Notes under the pieces: generated by a model | Seen by the model: only the letters and a program-made list of their open reading frames with translations | Told to the model about the DNA's origin: nothing | Database searches by the model: none | Source: Bacillus sp. 165 | Lineage (GTDB): Bacteria > Bacillota > Bacilli > Bacillales > Bacillaceae_G | Assembly (NCBI RefSeq): GCF_017742235.1 | Contig: NZ_JAGHKQ010000006.1 | Span: 62,001-126,000 of the forward strand | DNA length: 64,000 nucleotides | Direction: 5' to 3' | Translations under genes and position numbers: made by a program | Part shown: positions 22,095 through 32,282 of the stretch, one piece after another | Numbering within the stretch: the stretch's first letter is position 1 | Layout of the letters: each line of letters begins with the position of its first letter

Positions 22095-23378
22095 TTATGA
22101 AGCTTTTTTCAAGGTTTCTTTTTCTGCCTTTTCTTTAGGCAAAATTATGTTTAACGCTACTCCGATAATAGCTGCTAAAGCCATTCCTTCAACTTGGAAT
22201 GATTTTCCTACATGCAGTACTGCTCCCCCGATTCCGATTACTAGGATTACGGATGAGATAATCAAATTTCGTTTGTTTTCTAAGTTAACTTTATCATCAA
22301 TCATCATTCTTAAGCCACTAGATGCGATTATTCCAAAGAGCAGAATTGATACACCGCCCATTACAGCTGTTGGAATAGAGCTTATTAATGCTGAAATTTT
22401 CCCTATAAATCCAAATGCGATGGCTAACAATGCAGATCCGATGAACAAGTACACGCTGTATGCTCTTGTAATTGCTAACACACCAATATTTTCTCCATAT
22501 GTCGTGTTTGGTGGTCCGCCTATAAGGGAACCTATAATAGTTGCTACTCCATCACCTAATATTGAACGATGAAGGCCTGGTTTTTGAATCAAATCCCTAT
22601 TAATGACATTTCCAAGTACAAGCTGGTGTCCGATATGCTCAGAAATGGTTACAAGCGCTACTGGAACCATCAGTAATACTATTTTCCACGAAAGCTCAGG
22701 TGTGTATGTGACAAATGGAATTACAAATTCTGGAGTGGCAAACCATTTTGCTTCTTTTATTATTGTGAAATCTACTAATCCGAGAAAGCTTGCATATGTG
22801 TATCCACCCACAATTCCAATTAATACCGGAATGATTCCGAAGAATCCTCTTGCGAAGATTGAGCATATAATCATAATGCCTAACGTTACTAATGCTACTG
22901 AAAAGTGTGGCAAGCTGTATTTACCATCCGCTCCATTCATCGCCATGCCAACTGCGGTACTTGCTAAAGATAATCCGATTACCATGATTACCGGACCTAC
23001 TACAACCGGTGGAAGCAAGCGCATAATCCAAGCAGAGCCCGATTTTTTAATGAACAACGCTACTACTGCATACACGAGACCCGCTAAGAAGCTTCCTACC
23101 ATTGCTGCTCCTGGTCCGCCTGCTGCCTTCGCTGCGATAATTGGTGCAATAAACGCAAATGAAGAACCGAGATAGGCTGGCACTTGTCCTTTTGTAATTA
23201 ATAAGAAAGCCAGTGTACCAAGTCCGCTTGAAATTAAAGCAACCGCCGGGTTCAAGCCTGTTAAAAATGGTACAAGAACTGTAGCTCCAAACATTGCAAA
23301 TAAGTGCTGTATACTTAATAAAATCCATTGTCCTGGACGCGGTATTTCATGAACACCTAAAACTTGTTTTTGTTTCAT
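22095..23378 (-). CDS. pyrP: Uracil permease (NCS2 family)
   Basis: The product has 427 residues with about 12 to 14 membrane helices. Motifs typical of the nucleobase/cation symporter-2 family are seen: QHLFAMFGATVLVP near the N-terminus and GGPPNTTYGENIGV near residue 290, which includes the substrate-site Glu. It imports uracil with protons. ATG at 23378 has AAAGGAGG upstream. It lies between two PyrR attenuators, so uptake falls along with synthesis when pyrimidine nucleotides are high. Confidence 0.95.
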   Translation of the reverse strand: MKQKQVLGVHEIPRPGQWILLSIQHLFAMFGATVLVPFLTGLNPAVALISSGLGTLAFLLITKGQVPAYLGSSFAFIAPIIAAKAAGGPGAAMVGSFLAGLVYAVVALFIKKSGSAWIMRLLPPVVVGPVIMVIGLSLASTAVGMAMNGADGKYSLPHFSVALVTLGIMIICSIFARGFFGIIPVLIGIVGGYTYASFLGLVDFTIIKEAKWFATPEFVIPFVTYTPELSWKIVLLMVPVALVTISEHIGHQLVLGNVINRDLIQKPGLHRSILGDGVATIIGSLIGGPPNTTYGENIGVLAITRAYSVYLFIGSALLAIAFGFIGKISALISSIPTAVMGGVSILLFGIIASSGLRMMIDDKVNLENKRNLIISSVILVIGIGGAVLHVGKSFQVEGMALAAIIGVALNIILPKEKAEKETLKKAS

Positions 23379-23399
23379 AATAATCCTCCTTTGTGCAAT

Positions 23400-23490
23400 A
23401 AAAAAACTCTTTGCGATTGCACAAAGAGTCTAGAATATATGCCGAAAGAAGGCATATGAAACCCAGACCCTTTGGCAGCCTCACGGGACT
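23400..23490 (-). promoter_or_regulatory. PyrR attenuator 2 (between pyrR and pyrP)
   Basis: The PyrR-binding loop AGTCCCGTGAGGCT is on the minus strand at 23477-23490. The terminator stem ACTCTTTG/CAAAGAGT (23406-23429) is followed by seven T on the minus strand. Confidence 0.9.
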
Positions 23491-23504
23491 ACATTTAAAA
23501 GGGT

Positions 23505-24101
<597 letters not shown>

Positions 24102-24103
24102 TT

Positions 24104-24198
24104 AAAAAAGTCCTCCCACCAGCGTGAGAGGACTTTAGCGTAAGGGCATACTCCACCCTTGTAAATTTAAACCGCTTCCTTCTCAACCTCACGGGGCT
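24104..24198 (-). promoter_or_regulatory. PyrR attenuator 1 (5' leader of the pyr operon)
   Basis: The minus-strand loop AGCCCCGTGAGGTT (24185-24198) matches ARUCCNGNGAGGYU with one change (C for U at position 3). The terminator stem AAAGTCCTC/GAGGACTTT (24107-24136) has a T-run on the minus strand. Confidence 0.85.
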
Positions 24199-24252
24199 GC
24201 GTTAAAGGATCATATACTGTTAAGGATATTATTACACTGGTATAAGATTTTG

Positions 24253-25167
24253 TCAATATGATTTTCGTAAATACTCTAATAAATCTACCATTTCTTGTGG
24301 AATCGGTGCTTCAAACTCTAGGTATTCTCCCGTTCTTGGGTGTGTAAAGCCAAGAACTCCCGCATGAAGGGCTTGTCCTTCAATTGCTAAGGTTTTCTTC
24401 GGACCATATTTTGGATCACCCGCAAGAGGATATCCGATGTATTTCATATGAACACGAATTTGATGTGTACGGCCTGTTTCGAGTTGGCATTCAACATATG
24501 TAAAATCCTTGAACCGTTCTAACACATGAAAATGCGTAACTGCATGCTTACTGTTCTCCTCTGTTACTGTCATACTTTGACGATCGCTTTTATCGCGGCC
24601 GATCGGAGCATCAATCGTTCCTTTATCATGACCGATTACGCCATGTACAATCGCTTTGTAACGGCGTGTAACTGTTTTTTCAACAAGTTGATTGACAAGA
24701 GATTCATGTGCCAAATCGTTCTTCGCCACCATTAATAAACCCGACGTATCTTTGTCGATGCGATGCACAATACCAGGACGCATAACACCATTGATGCCTG
24801 ACAAATCCTTGCAATGGTATAGAAGAGCATTTACTAACGTCCCTGTTACATGCCCTGGGGCAGGGTGAACAACCATGCCGCGAGGTTTATTAACTACAAG
24901 CACATCACTATCTTCATAGTAGATATCCAAATCCACCTTTTCCGGCAGCACGTCAAGCGCCTCTGGTTCTGGTATACGGACAATAATGCTGTCTCCTTCT
25001 TTCACCTTATAATTTCCTTTTACGGATTGGTCATTTACAGTGACAACACCCTCTTTAATCCATTGTTGCACCTGCGTGCGAGACCATTCTTTATTTACAG
25101 TTGACAGCATCTTATCAATTCTCTCCAGATGCTGTTCAGCTATTACCTTTACTTCTAAAACTTCCAT
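24253..25167 (-). CDS. ylyB: RluD-family ribosomal large subunit pseudouridine synthase YlyB
   Basis: The product has 304 residues. An S4 RNA-binding domain covers about residues 14-75, and the catalytic domain follows with the RluA-family motif HRIDKDTSGLLMVAK, where Asp is the catalytic residue (near residue 138), and GRTHQIRVHM near residue 230. It converts uridines of 23S rRNA to pseudouridine; the exact sites cannot be told. I chose ATG at 25167, with AAGGAG upstream, one base past the lspA stop. The order lspA-ylyB-pyrR is the Bacillus order. Confidence 0.93.
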   Translation of the reverse strand: MEVLEVKVIAEQHLERIDKMLSTVNKEWSRTQVQQWIKEGVVTVNDQSVKGNYKVKEGDSIIVRIPEPEALDVLPEKVDLDIYYEDSDVLVVNKPRGMVVHPAPGHVTGTLVNALLYHCKDLSGINGVMRPGIVHRIDKDTSGLLMVAKNDLAHESLVNQLVEKTVTRRYKAIVHGVIGHDKGTIDAPIGRDKSDRQSMTVTEENSKHAVTHFHVLERFKDFTYVECQLETGRTHQIRVHMKYIGYPLAGDPKYGPKKTLAIEGQALHAGVLGFTHPRTGEYLEFEAPIPQEMVDLLEYLRKSY

Positions 25168-25168
25168 T

Positions 25169-25624
25169 TCATTTCTCCTTTTTTCTGCCTTCAAACAATG
25201 TTTGAATAAAAATTAATGCTACTCCTACACATAAAGCGGAATCCGCCACGTTAAATACAGGAAAGTTGTATGAGAAAATATACGTGTGAATAAAATCAAC
25301 AACTTCCTTACGAAACACACGGTCGAGAAAGTTTCCGATTGCGCCTCCTAAAATCAGCCCAAGCGACAGCCCTAAAAACTTATCTTGTTTCCCATACTTC
25401 TGAATATAAAATACAACTGCAATAACAAACACAATCGTGATAACGTAAAAAAACCACATTTGATTTTGGAGAATCCCCCAAGCGGCCCCTCTGTTTCGGT
25501 GAGACGTTATGTATAATACATCATGAATAATTGGAATGCTCTCGCCCAAATCCATATTTTTTACAATAAGCCATTTAGTAAACTGGTCGACCAAAACCAC
25601 TAAAAGTGCAATTAAATAGAACAT
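25169..25624 (-). CDS. lspA: Lipoprotein signal peptidase (signal peptidase II)
   Basis: The product has 151 residues with four membrane helices. The catalytic Asp residues are in the two LspA motifs: [12 protein letters not shown] near residue 100 and [13 protein letters not shown] near residue 125. It removes the signal peptide from prolipoproteins in the membrane after lipid attachment. ATG at 25624 has GGGGGAG upstream. It is translated together with ylyB. Confidence 0.96.
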   Translation of the reverse strand: MFYLIALLVVLVDQFTKWLIVKNMDLGESIPIIHDVLYITSHRNRGAAWGILQNQMWFFYVITIVFVIAVVFYIQKYGKQDKFLGLSLGLILGGAIGNFLDRVFRKEVVDFIHTYIFSYNFPVFNVADSALCVGVALIFIQTLFEGRKKEK

Positions 25625-25757
25625 ATAACTCCCCCGCTACGACTTTTTTACTTAAGAAATTGTAGCATAGCTTAGCATATTTCACAATGAAGCAGTTTTT
25701 TTGCCGAAGCGGGGATTAAAATCTAAATATTGGATATAAAATAACAATATTGTCTGT

Positions 25758-26114
25758 TTATAAAAATTTAAAGCGCGGATAGCTAAGCTCATTTACCGTT
25801 CGTGCAGTGGGAATGATTTTTAAATATTGGATAGGAAGCGACTGTCCGGTTTCCTCACAAATGCCGTATACACCCATGTCCATTTTCAACAGCGCCCGAT
25901 TGACATCTTTTAAATCTTCCTTGATATGATGAATAATAATTTTTCTTTTCACAGTATTGTCATATTGAGAACCCAATTTTTCTATCAGTTCTGCTCCAAA
26001 TTCAGTGTCATACTTATTTGTATTTTTCTGGATATTTTCCTTACTTAGTCTTGTTTCAAGCTCTGTTTTTGTCATTTCCAGCTCAATTTTTATTTCAATA
26101 TATCTTTCCTTCAC
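25758..26114 (-). CDS. ylyA: DksA/TraR-like protein YlyA
   Basis: The product has 118 residues: an N-terminal coiled-coil half (residues 5-80, with ALLKMDMGVYGICEETGQSLP forming the DksA/TraR tail). The C-terminal zinc-finger cysteines of DksA are not all present (one Cys in GICEETG), as in Bacillus YlyA and YteA. In B. subtilis YlyA lies in the same place, between ileS and lspA, and is described as an RNA polymerase-binding protein that affects sigma-G-dependent genes. Position and domain pattern support the name. Confidence 0.78.
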   Translation of the reverse strand: MKERYIEIKIELEMTKTELETRLSKENIQKNTNKYDTEFGAELIEKLGSQYDNTVKRKIIIHHIKEDLKDVNRALLKMDMGVYGICEETGQSLPIQYLKIIPTARTVNELSYPRFKFL

Positions 26115-26339
26115 AACTTGCCCCCCTCGGTGTTGTATTCCTTAGGTAAGCTTTAGTGTGTCCGAAAATACATACATTAGCTAACACAAGTTTTTCCTTT
26201 AAAGGATTTGTCTAGTTACGTTGATAGAACAATCCAGCACGGAAGGAGCATCTCGACGCGCTCTGTTTTACCTGCGCTCTTCTTACGTAAAAATACTTAT
26301 AACGAACTAAGAATCTCCGCCATTATATTCTTTCCCATT

Positions 26340-26367
26340 AAAAAAGGCTATGCAAGATGCATAGCCT
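26340..26367 (-). terminator. ileS terminator
   Basis: AGGCTATGCA (26345-26354) and TGCATAGCCT (26358-26367) form a 10-bp stem with a 3-base loop, followed by TTTTT on the minus strand, just after ileS. Confidence 0.92.
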
Positions 26368-26372
26368 AGGTA

Positions 26373-29138
26373 TTATTTTACGTAATTTTCTTTCACAACA
26401 TCTGCACAACGTACACATAATGTCGGATGTTCTGAATCTTGACCAATTGTTTTAGAGACAACCCAGCAGCGCTCGCACGTTTCACCCTCAGCTTGTTTTA
26501 CCACCACGGCTGTACGTTCATATTTTTTAGCTTCTGCCGGCGCATCTTCTATCGTACCTGCTACTGTAAAATCGGAAACAATAAACAATTGCTTCAAGTT
26601 CTCTGTAACAGACTCAAGTAAATGCTTCATTTCTGTTGTTGGATATAATGTAATACTTGCGTTCAAGGATTTACCAATGACTTTTTCATTACGAGCCAAT
26701 TCTAATGCTTTTAATACATCGTCACGTAAAAGCATAAATGCATCCCATTTTTCCTTAAGCTCTTTTGCATCTGCAATCTCTTGTACTTCCGGCATGTCTG
26801 TTAATTGGGCACTCTCTTCGCTCATACCAGGAATATACGGCCACACTTCATCAGCTGTATGAGAAAGAATCGGTGATACCAGCTTTGTCAAAGCCACAAG
26901 CACTTCATACAGAACTGTTTGGATTGCACGGCGTTCTTGATTATTTGCGGCTTCGATATATAGGATATCTTTTGCAAAATCCAGATAGAACGCACTTAAG
27001 TCAATTGTACAGAAGTTATGAACTGCATGATAAATAGCGGCAAATTCATAGTTGTCGTATGATTCTTTCACTTTTGCAATTAAATCATTTAATTTTACCA
27101 GCATATAACGATCTACGTCACGCAGCTCCTTACTGGATAATGCATCGCGGGTAACATCAAAATCAGCTAAATTTCCTAATAAAAATCGGAATGTATTGCG
27201 AATTTTACGGTATACTTCTGCTACCTGTTTTAAAATATCATCCGAGATACGCACATCTGCTTGATAGTCAACGGATGCTACCCAAAGGCGTAAAATATCT
27301 GCGCCAAGCTGATTAATGATTTTTGATGGAACTACGACGTTACCCAATGATTTACTCATTTTACGCCCTTCGCCATCAAGTACGAAACCATGGCTCAGCA
27401 CGCCCTTATACGGCGCTTTTCCTGTAACTGCAACAGCTGTTGATAAGGATGAGTTAAACCATCCGCGATATTGGTCAGACCCTTCCAAATATAGGTCTGC
27501 TGGACGCTGTAAATCATCACGCTCTTCGAGTACCGCCTGATGTGAAGAACCAGAATCAAACCAAACATCCATGATATCTGTTTCTTTCTTAAACATGCCG
27601 TTCGGGCTAGATGGATGTGTAAAGCCCTCTGGCAACAATTCTTTTGCTTCACGTTCAAACCACACGTTTGAGCCATGTTCTCTGAATAAACCAGCTACAT
27701 GATTAATGGTTTCGTCTGTAATAATGGCCTCTCCATTTTCACCATAGAATACAGGAATCGGAACGCCCCACGCACGTTGGCGGGAAATACACCAATCACC
27801 TCGGTCACGCACCATGTTAAACAATCGTGTTTCACCCCAAGCTGGTACCCACTTCGTCTCTTCCACAGCTTGTAACAGCTCGTTACGAAAATCCTTTATG
27901 GAAGCAAACCATTGAGCCGTCGCACGGAAAATAATCGGTTTTTTCGTTCTCCAATCATGTGGATAAGAGTGCGTAATGAAAGAGAGCTTTAATAACGCAC
28001 CTGCTTCTTCCAACTTTTCTGTAATCGGCTTGTTTGCTTCATCATAATATAATCCTTCAAAGCCTGGAGCTTCTTTTGTTAAATATCCTTTATCATCAAC
28101 CGGACATAGTACATCTAATCCATATTGCTGACCTACTAAGAAGTCATCTTCTCCATGTCCAGGCGCTGTATGAACGCAGCCTGTACCCGCATCTGTTGTT
28201 ACGTGCTCTCCAACCATAACAAGAGAATCACGTCCGTACAGCGGATGCTTAGCGACTGTATATTCTAGTTCGCTTCCTTTTAGTGTACGAATTACTTCAG
28301 GATTCTCCCATCCCATTGTTTTCGTGACTTCTTCTAATAAATCTAAAGCAATGATATACTTCGCATCGTTCGCCTGTACAACGCTGTATTCTAATTCTGG
28401 ATGAACAGAAATTCCTAAGTTAGCCGGAATAGTCCAAGGAGTAGTTGTCCAGATAATGAATTTTTCGTCCCCTTCTAATACTCCTTTACCGTCTTTTACG
28501 TCAAATGCCACATAAATAGAGGCTGAACGCTTATCTTTATATTCGATTTCCGCTTCTGCTAATGCAGATTCACTTGTTGGAGACCAATAAACTGGCTTTA
28601 GCCCCTTATAAATATAACCTTTTTTCGCCATATCGCCGAATACTTTAATTTGCTGTGCTTCGTACTCCGGCTTTAATGTAACGTATGGGTTATACCAATC
28701 ACCGCGAACTCCAAGACGCAGAAATTGCTCACGTTGGCGGTCAATTTGTTCATATGCGTACTCTTCACAAAGCTTGCGGAACTCGGCAACTGTCATTTCC
28801 TTTCTCTTTACACCTTTATTTGTTAATGCCTGTTCAATCGGTAACCCGTGAGTATCCCAACCAGGTACGTATGGCGCATTGAATCCACTCATAGATTTAT
28901 AACGTACGATAAAATCCTTTAAAACTTTATTTAAAGCGTGTCCCATATGAATGTCCCCGTTAGCATACGGAGGTCCATCATGCAGAATAAATAGTGGGCG
29001 GTCTTTTGTACGCTGTTGTACTTTTTCATAAATGCTCATATCTGTCCATTTTGTTTGTACTTCCGGTTCACGTTTTGGTAAATTTCCACGCATGGGAAAT
29101 TCTGTTTTAGGCATTAGCAACGTATCTTTATAATCCAT
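26373..29138 (-). CDS. ileS: Isoleucyl-tRNA synthetase
   Basis: The product has 921 residues, the same length as the B. subtilis enzyme. The class I motifs are [17 protein letters not shown] (HIGH region, near residue 60) and KMSKSLGN (KMSKS, near residue 597). A CP1 editing domain ([23 protein letters not shown]) clears Val-tRNA. The C-terminal zinc finger has cysteines in CERCW and LCVRCADV. I chose ATG at 29138, eight bases after GGAGG; upstream codons overlap the ribosome site. Expression is controlled by an isoleucine T-box in the leader. Confidence 0.97.
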   Translation of the reverse strand: MDYKDTLLMPKTEFPMRGNLPKREPEVQTKWTDMSIYEKVQQRTKDRPLFILHDGPPYANGDIHMGHALNKVLKDFIVRYKSMSGFNAPYVPGWDTHGLPIEQALTNKGVKRKEMTVAEFRKLCEEYAYEQIDRQREQFLRLGVRGDWYNPYVTLKPEYEAQQIKVFGDMAKKGYIYKGLKPVYWSPTSESALAEAEIEYKDKRSASIYVAFDVKDGKGVLEGDEKFIIWTTTPWTIPANLGISVHPELEYSVVQANDAKYIIALDLLEEVTKTMGWENPEVIRTLKGSELEYTVAKHPLYGRDSLVMVGEHVTTDAGTGCVHTAPGHGEDDFLVGQQYGLDVLCPVDDKGYLTKEAPGFEGLYYDEANKPITEKLEEAGALLKLSFITHSYPHDWRTKKPIIFRATAQWFASIKDFRNELLQAVEETKWVPAWGETRLFNMVRDRGDWCISRQRAWGVPIPVFYGENGEAIITDETINHVAGLFREHGSNVWFEREAKELLPEGFTHPSSPNGMFKKETDIMDVWFDSGSSHQAVLEERDDLQRPADLYLEGSDQYRGWFNSSLSTAVAVTGKAPYKGVLSHGFVLDGEGRKMSKSLGNVVVPSKIINQLGADILRLWVASVDYQADVRISDDILKQVAEVYRKIRNTFRFLLGNLADFDVTRDALSSKELRDVDRYMLVKLNDLIAKVKESYDNYEFAAIYHAVHNFCTIDLSAFYLDFAKDILYIEAANNQERRAIQTVLYEVLVALTKLVSPILSHTADEVWPYIPGMSEESAQLTDMPEVQEIADAKELKEKWDAFMLLRDDVLKALELARNEKVIGKSLNASITLYPTTEMKHLLESVTENLKQLFIVSDFTVAGTIEDAPAEAKKYERTAVVVKQAEGETCERCWVVSKTIGQDSEHPTLCVRCADVVKENYVK

Positions 29139-29164
29139 TTTCATTCCTCCATTTGTACTCACTC

Positions 29165-29410
29165 TGTTTAACGGGATAGAAAAAAGACCTTCTCATCCCA
29201 GAAAGGGACGAGAAGGTCTCCCGCGGTACCACCCTAATAGACTTATCGAAAGTCCTCTTTACATTCTTAACGCGAATGCACGCTGCAGCTTACTAATTCA
29301 TTCAGCTCAGAACTCCAGGGTGATATTCGTTCTTTTTTCTTATTTCGAGCTTCCACCATCCCCGATTCGCTGTATAAGAATAAAAGAAGTACTAGTCCCT
29401 ATCCTCGTTT
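29165..29410 (-). promoter_or_regulatory. Isoleucine T-box riboswitch of ileS
   Basis: On the minus strand, the T-box sequence AGGGTGGTACCGCGG lies at 29222-29236, with the conserved stem I elements before it. The specifier loop shows ATC (Ile) at 29322-29324. A strong terminator (GAGACCTTCTC... paired to GAGAAGGTCT, 29183-29220) is followed by a T-run. Uncharged tRNA-Ile would stabilise the antiterminator and allow ileS transcription. Confidence 0.95.
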
Positions 29411-29415
29411 TCAAA

Positions 29416-29444
29416 AGTATAATTTGTTATTGAATTATATGTAA
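29416..29444 (-). promoter_or_regulatory. Candidate sigma-A promoter of ileS
   Basis: TTACAT (29439-29444) and TATACT (29416-29421) on the minus strand are 17 bp apart, just upstream of the T-box leader. Confidence 0.55.
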
Positions 29445-29495
29445 TATTGAAAAAAACGTCAAGGCTCTTCTTAGTTTTTCACACTATTAATAAAA

Positions 29496-29993
29496 TTATA
29501 CCGTCTCTTCTTTCTTTAATGCATCTTCTTCTAATTCTAATAACTTGTCCCAGTCGTCATTCGTAAGCATGTCCAGCTGTGCTTCCAATAGCATGCGAAA
29601 GCGTGTACGAAATACTTTCGATTGTTTCTTCAATTCTTCGATATCAAATGCAACCTTGCGAGACTTTACAAGCGCCTCATTAATGATGCGGTCCGCATTT
29701 TTTTCCGCTTCACGTATAATGAGCTTAGATTCTTTTTGTGCGTTCCGCTTTACGTCTTCTGCCGCCTCTTGTGCTATCAGGATAGACTTATTTAAGGTAT
29801 CTTCAATATTTGCAAAATGACCTAATTTTTCTTGTAATTCTTCTATTCGCTCTTCTAATTCCTTTTTCTCTCGAATAACAAGTTCGTAGTCTTTAATAAC
29901 TTGATCGAGAAATTCATTCACTTCATCTTCATCGTACCCGCGAAACCCTCGACTGAATTCTTTATTATGGATATCCAATGGTGTTAAAGGCAC
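29496..29993 (-). CDS. divIVA: Cell division initiation protein DivIVA
   Basis: The product has 165 residues. The N-terminal membrane-curvature binding domain starts with PLTPLDIHNKEFSRGFRGY, followed by long coiled coils to about residue 150. DivIVA marks negatively curved membrane at poles and septa and recruits MinJ/MinCD, and during sporulation RacA. I chose GTG at 29993 because homologues start MPLTP; a GGAGG site precedes it. A longer frame to 30053 has no family support. Confidence 0.95.
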   Translation of the reverse strand: MPLTPLDIHNKEFSRGFRGYDEDEVNEFLDQVIKDYELVIREKKELEERIEELQEKLGHFANIEDTLNKSILIAQEAAEDVKRNAQKESKLIIREAEKNADRIINEALVKSRKVAFDIEELKKQSKVFRTRFRMLLEAQLDMLTNDDWDKLLELEEDALKKEETV

Positions 29994-30082
29994 AACCGCC
30001 ACCTCCAAGTAGTCATTTTCATTACAGTTTTTGTTATATGTTGTTTTCGACAAAAAAACAACTTTTCCTTCTTAAAAGCAAT

Positions 30083-30856
30083 TTATTTCCGCGTTCCATA
30101 TACAACTTTCCACTTATCCCGCTTTGTTTTTCCCTCAATTGACAACAGTTTACTCCGTCCAAATCCCCGTACTGAGAGAACGTCCCCTTCCAAACATTCA
30201 AATGAAGGTTGTTCAATTGTTTTCCAATTCACCTTCACAAGACCGCCTTTCACTAAAAGCTGGACCTTTTGACGAGATAGATTGAACATTTCAGCAATGA
30301 GCACATCCAAGCGTAAGGAAGTCAACGTTCCGGCTTTCTCCTTCCACTCTTCCTGCACAGCCGCAATAGTTTTGAATGGGACGGAACGAACAGACACTTT
30401 TGCTCGCCCAATTGATTCCAAATTCATAATAATATAATCAGCAATTTCCTTAGCTGAAATTATCTGCACTACATCCTCACAAAGTATTATATCTCCAAAC
30501 TTTTCGCGCTTTAAGCCAAGAGACATCAATGCCCCTAAGACTTGGCGATGTTCAATTTCTTGGAATTTCACTGCATAATCCACTTGCAGAAGCTCCATAC
30601 TGAAATCCTGTATGTCAGGCTTCACATAGGGTGGACAAATTAAAGCCCTTTTCCGCTCTGCATCAGAAGCAACTCCATAAAAATGGACAGAGACATCTGC
30701 ATGAGTACCGATTACAAGCTTAATAATTTGTTGTTCGCGCGGATCTAAAAAATCAGTTAATTTTATTTTGTGGTAGTGTTCAGCATATTCCTTCCATTCT
30801 TTCACTTTATCCACAAAAACTGCCTCTTCTGGGCGAAAATGATCATAAATGCTCAT
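30083..30856 (-). CDS. ylmH: S4-domain RNA-binding protein YlmH
   Basis: The product has 257 residues. The N-terminal part (about 1-170) is the YlmH domain, and the C-terminal S4 domain (LRLDVLIAEMFNLSRQKVQLLVKGGLV, from about residue 182) binds RNA. B. subtilis YlmH has been linked to ribosome-associated quality control on stalled 50S subunits, the same process as RqcH at the start of this window. It lies between ylmG and divIVA as in B. subtilis; ATG at 30856. Confidence 0.92.
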   Translation of the reverse strand: MSIYDHFRPEEAVFVDKVKEWKEYAEHYHKIKLTDFLDPREQQIIKLVIGTHADVSVHFYGVASDAERKRALICPPYVKPDIQDFSMELLQVDYAVKFQEIEHRQVLGALMSLGLKREKFGDIILCEDVVQIISAKEIADYIIMNLESIGRAKVSVRSVPFKTIAAVQEEWKEKAGTLTSLRLDVLIAEMFNLSRQKVQLLVKGGLVKVNWKTIEQPSFECLEGDVLSVRGFGRSKLLSIEGKTKRDKWKVVYGTRK

Positions 30857-30862
30857 GTTTCA

Positions 30863-31132
30863 TTAATACCACCCAAGCATTATGAACAGAGACCTCAAGC
30901 CATAGCTTGCAAAACGCAATGCCATGATTGCAACAATTGGAGAAATGTCAATCATGCCAAGAGGCGGAATAAATCGTCTAAACGGCTCTAAAAACGGTTC
31001 TGTAATCCTTGCTAAAAAGTAGCCAAAACTTGAATCCCGAGCACCTGGGAACCAAGAAAGCAATATGTACACGATTATTACATAGTAATAGATATTAAAT
31101 AATTGTAAAATCAGTCCTGTTAAAATTCCCAT
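30863..31132 (-). CDS. ylmG: YggT-family membrane protein YlmG
   Basis: The product has 89 residues with two membrane helices (residues 5-25 and about 63-85) and the YggT signature LSWFPGARDSS...ITEPFLEPFRRFIPPLGMIDISPI. Members sit in cell-division gene clusters and are thought to affect septum or nucleoid organisation; the molecular role is unknown. ATG at 31132 has GAGGTGG upstream, six bases after sepF. Confidence 0.9.
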   Translation of the reverse strand: MGILTGLILQLFNIYYYVIIVYILLSWFPGARDSSFGYFLARITEPFLEPFRRFIPPLGMIDISPIVAIMALRFASYGLRSLFIMLGWY

Positions 31133-31138
31133 CGAGCT

Positions 31139-31588
31139 TTACCACCTCTTCGCGTTAATTTCTTCGTCCTCACCTAATAACTCAGATATTGCCCCGACGA
31201 TGTCAACATTCTCAGGAGTACAAATAAAAGTTTTCACTCCAAGCTTTTGAATGTCTCCTCCTATAGCATAAACAGTTCCACTTAAAAAATCTACAATACG
31301 TAATGCTTGATCACTCGACATGCGTTGAAGATTAACCACAACAGCACGTCGGTTCTTTAAATTATCCGCAATCCCCTGCGCTTCGGAATACGCTCTTGGC
31401 TCCAGCAGCACTACTTTGGCCCCGTTTTTTGCTTTATCAATGCTGACTACATTTTGCTTTTGCGGCATTTTCGGCAAGGTAATATCTTCTTCATATTGCT
31501 GCATTTTCTCTTGATTATACTTTTGGTATTCTTCTTGCTCCTCAGGTGTTTCAAAGAAAAAATCCTTTACTTTGGTTGACCAACTCAT
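31139..31588 (-). CDS. sepF: Cell division protein SepF
   Basis: The product has 149 residues. The N-terminus ([12 protein letters not shown]) is the short amphipathic helix that binds membrane. After a linker, the globular domain from about residue 58 ([19 protein letters not shown]) forms dimers and polymerises into rings that bind the FtsZ tail. SepF anchors FtsZ to membrane in parallel with FtsA, which is also encoded in this window. ATG at 31588 has AAGGGGG upstream. Confidence 0.95.
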   Translation of the reverse strand: MSWSTKVKDFFFETPEEQEEYQKYNQEKMQQYEEDITLPKMPQKQNVVSIDKAKNGAKVVLLEPRAYSEAQGIADNLKNRRAVVVNLQRMSSDQALRIVDFLSGTVYAIGGDIQKLGVKTFICTPENVDIVGAISELLGEDEEINAKRW

Positions 31589-31600
31589 CCTTTTTCCCCC

Positions 31601-32278
31601 TTATTGTTTTTCTCCTACTAGGATTGTGCCTAATCTTATATATGTAGCTCCTTCTTCTATTGCTATCGTATAATCATTTGACATTCCCATAGACAGTTCT
31701 TTACAAGGTGCATGTTCTAAATGTAAAGCTTGTACACCTTGCTGCACCTTTTTTAATGTTTGAAAGCATGTGCGAATACGCTGTTCCTCATCTGTGAAAG
31801 GAGCCATCGTCATCAAGCCGACAACCTTAATTTTATCGTACTGATGAAGTTCTTGCACAAATGCAAGAACTTCATCAGGATGCAAACCATGCTTCGCTTC
31901 TTCAAAGGATGTGTTAACCTGTACAAAACAGTTCACTTTTTTATCTGCCCTCTTTTGAATCTCTGCCGCAAGAGAGAGACGGTCCAAGGAATGTAAAAAA
32001 TCTATTTTATTGATAATATCTTTTATTTTTCGAGTTTGGATTGAACCAATAAAATGCCAAATGGCATTCTCATTTATCTGGTCATGTTTTTGTAAAAAGC
32101 CTTCATTTCGGTTCTCTCCAATATGCCGAATTCCAGACGCCAATACTTCATTAGTAACATCCAATCCAACTGTTTTAGTAACGGCGATGAGCTTCACTTC
32201 TTCGGCTGAACGTTGGACGCGTTCACATGCTGCTTTTATTTCATTTTGTACCTGTTGTACGTTTTCTGCTACCGACAC
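31601..32278 (-). CDS. ylmE: PLP homeostasis protein (YggS/PLPBP family) YlmE
   Basis: The product has 225 residues and is a single alanine-racemase-like TIM barrel. The pyridoxal-phosphate lysine is in VKLIAVTKTVG near residue 35, and the phosphate-binding GMSNDYTIAIEEGATYIRLGT is at the C-terminus. The family has no clear enzyme activity and buffers free PLP. The start is GTG at 32278, with AGGAGG nine bases upstream, four bases after ylmD. Confidence 0.93.
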   Translation of the reverse strand: MSVAENVQQVQNEIKAACERVQRSAEEVKLIAVTKTVGLDVTNEVLASGIRHIGENRNEGFLQKHDQINENAIWHFIGSIQTRKIKDIINKIDFLHSLDRLSLAAEIQKRADKKVNCFVQVNTSFEEAKHGLHPDEVLAFVQELHQYDKIKVVGLMTMAPFTDEEQRIRTCFQTLKKVQQGVQALHLEHAPCKELSMGMSNDYTIAIEEGATYIRLGTILVGEKQ

Positions 32279-32282
32279 TCAC

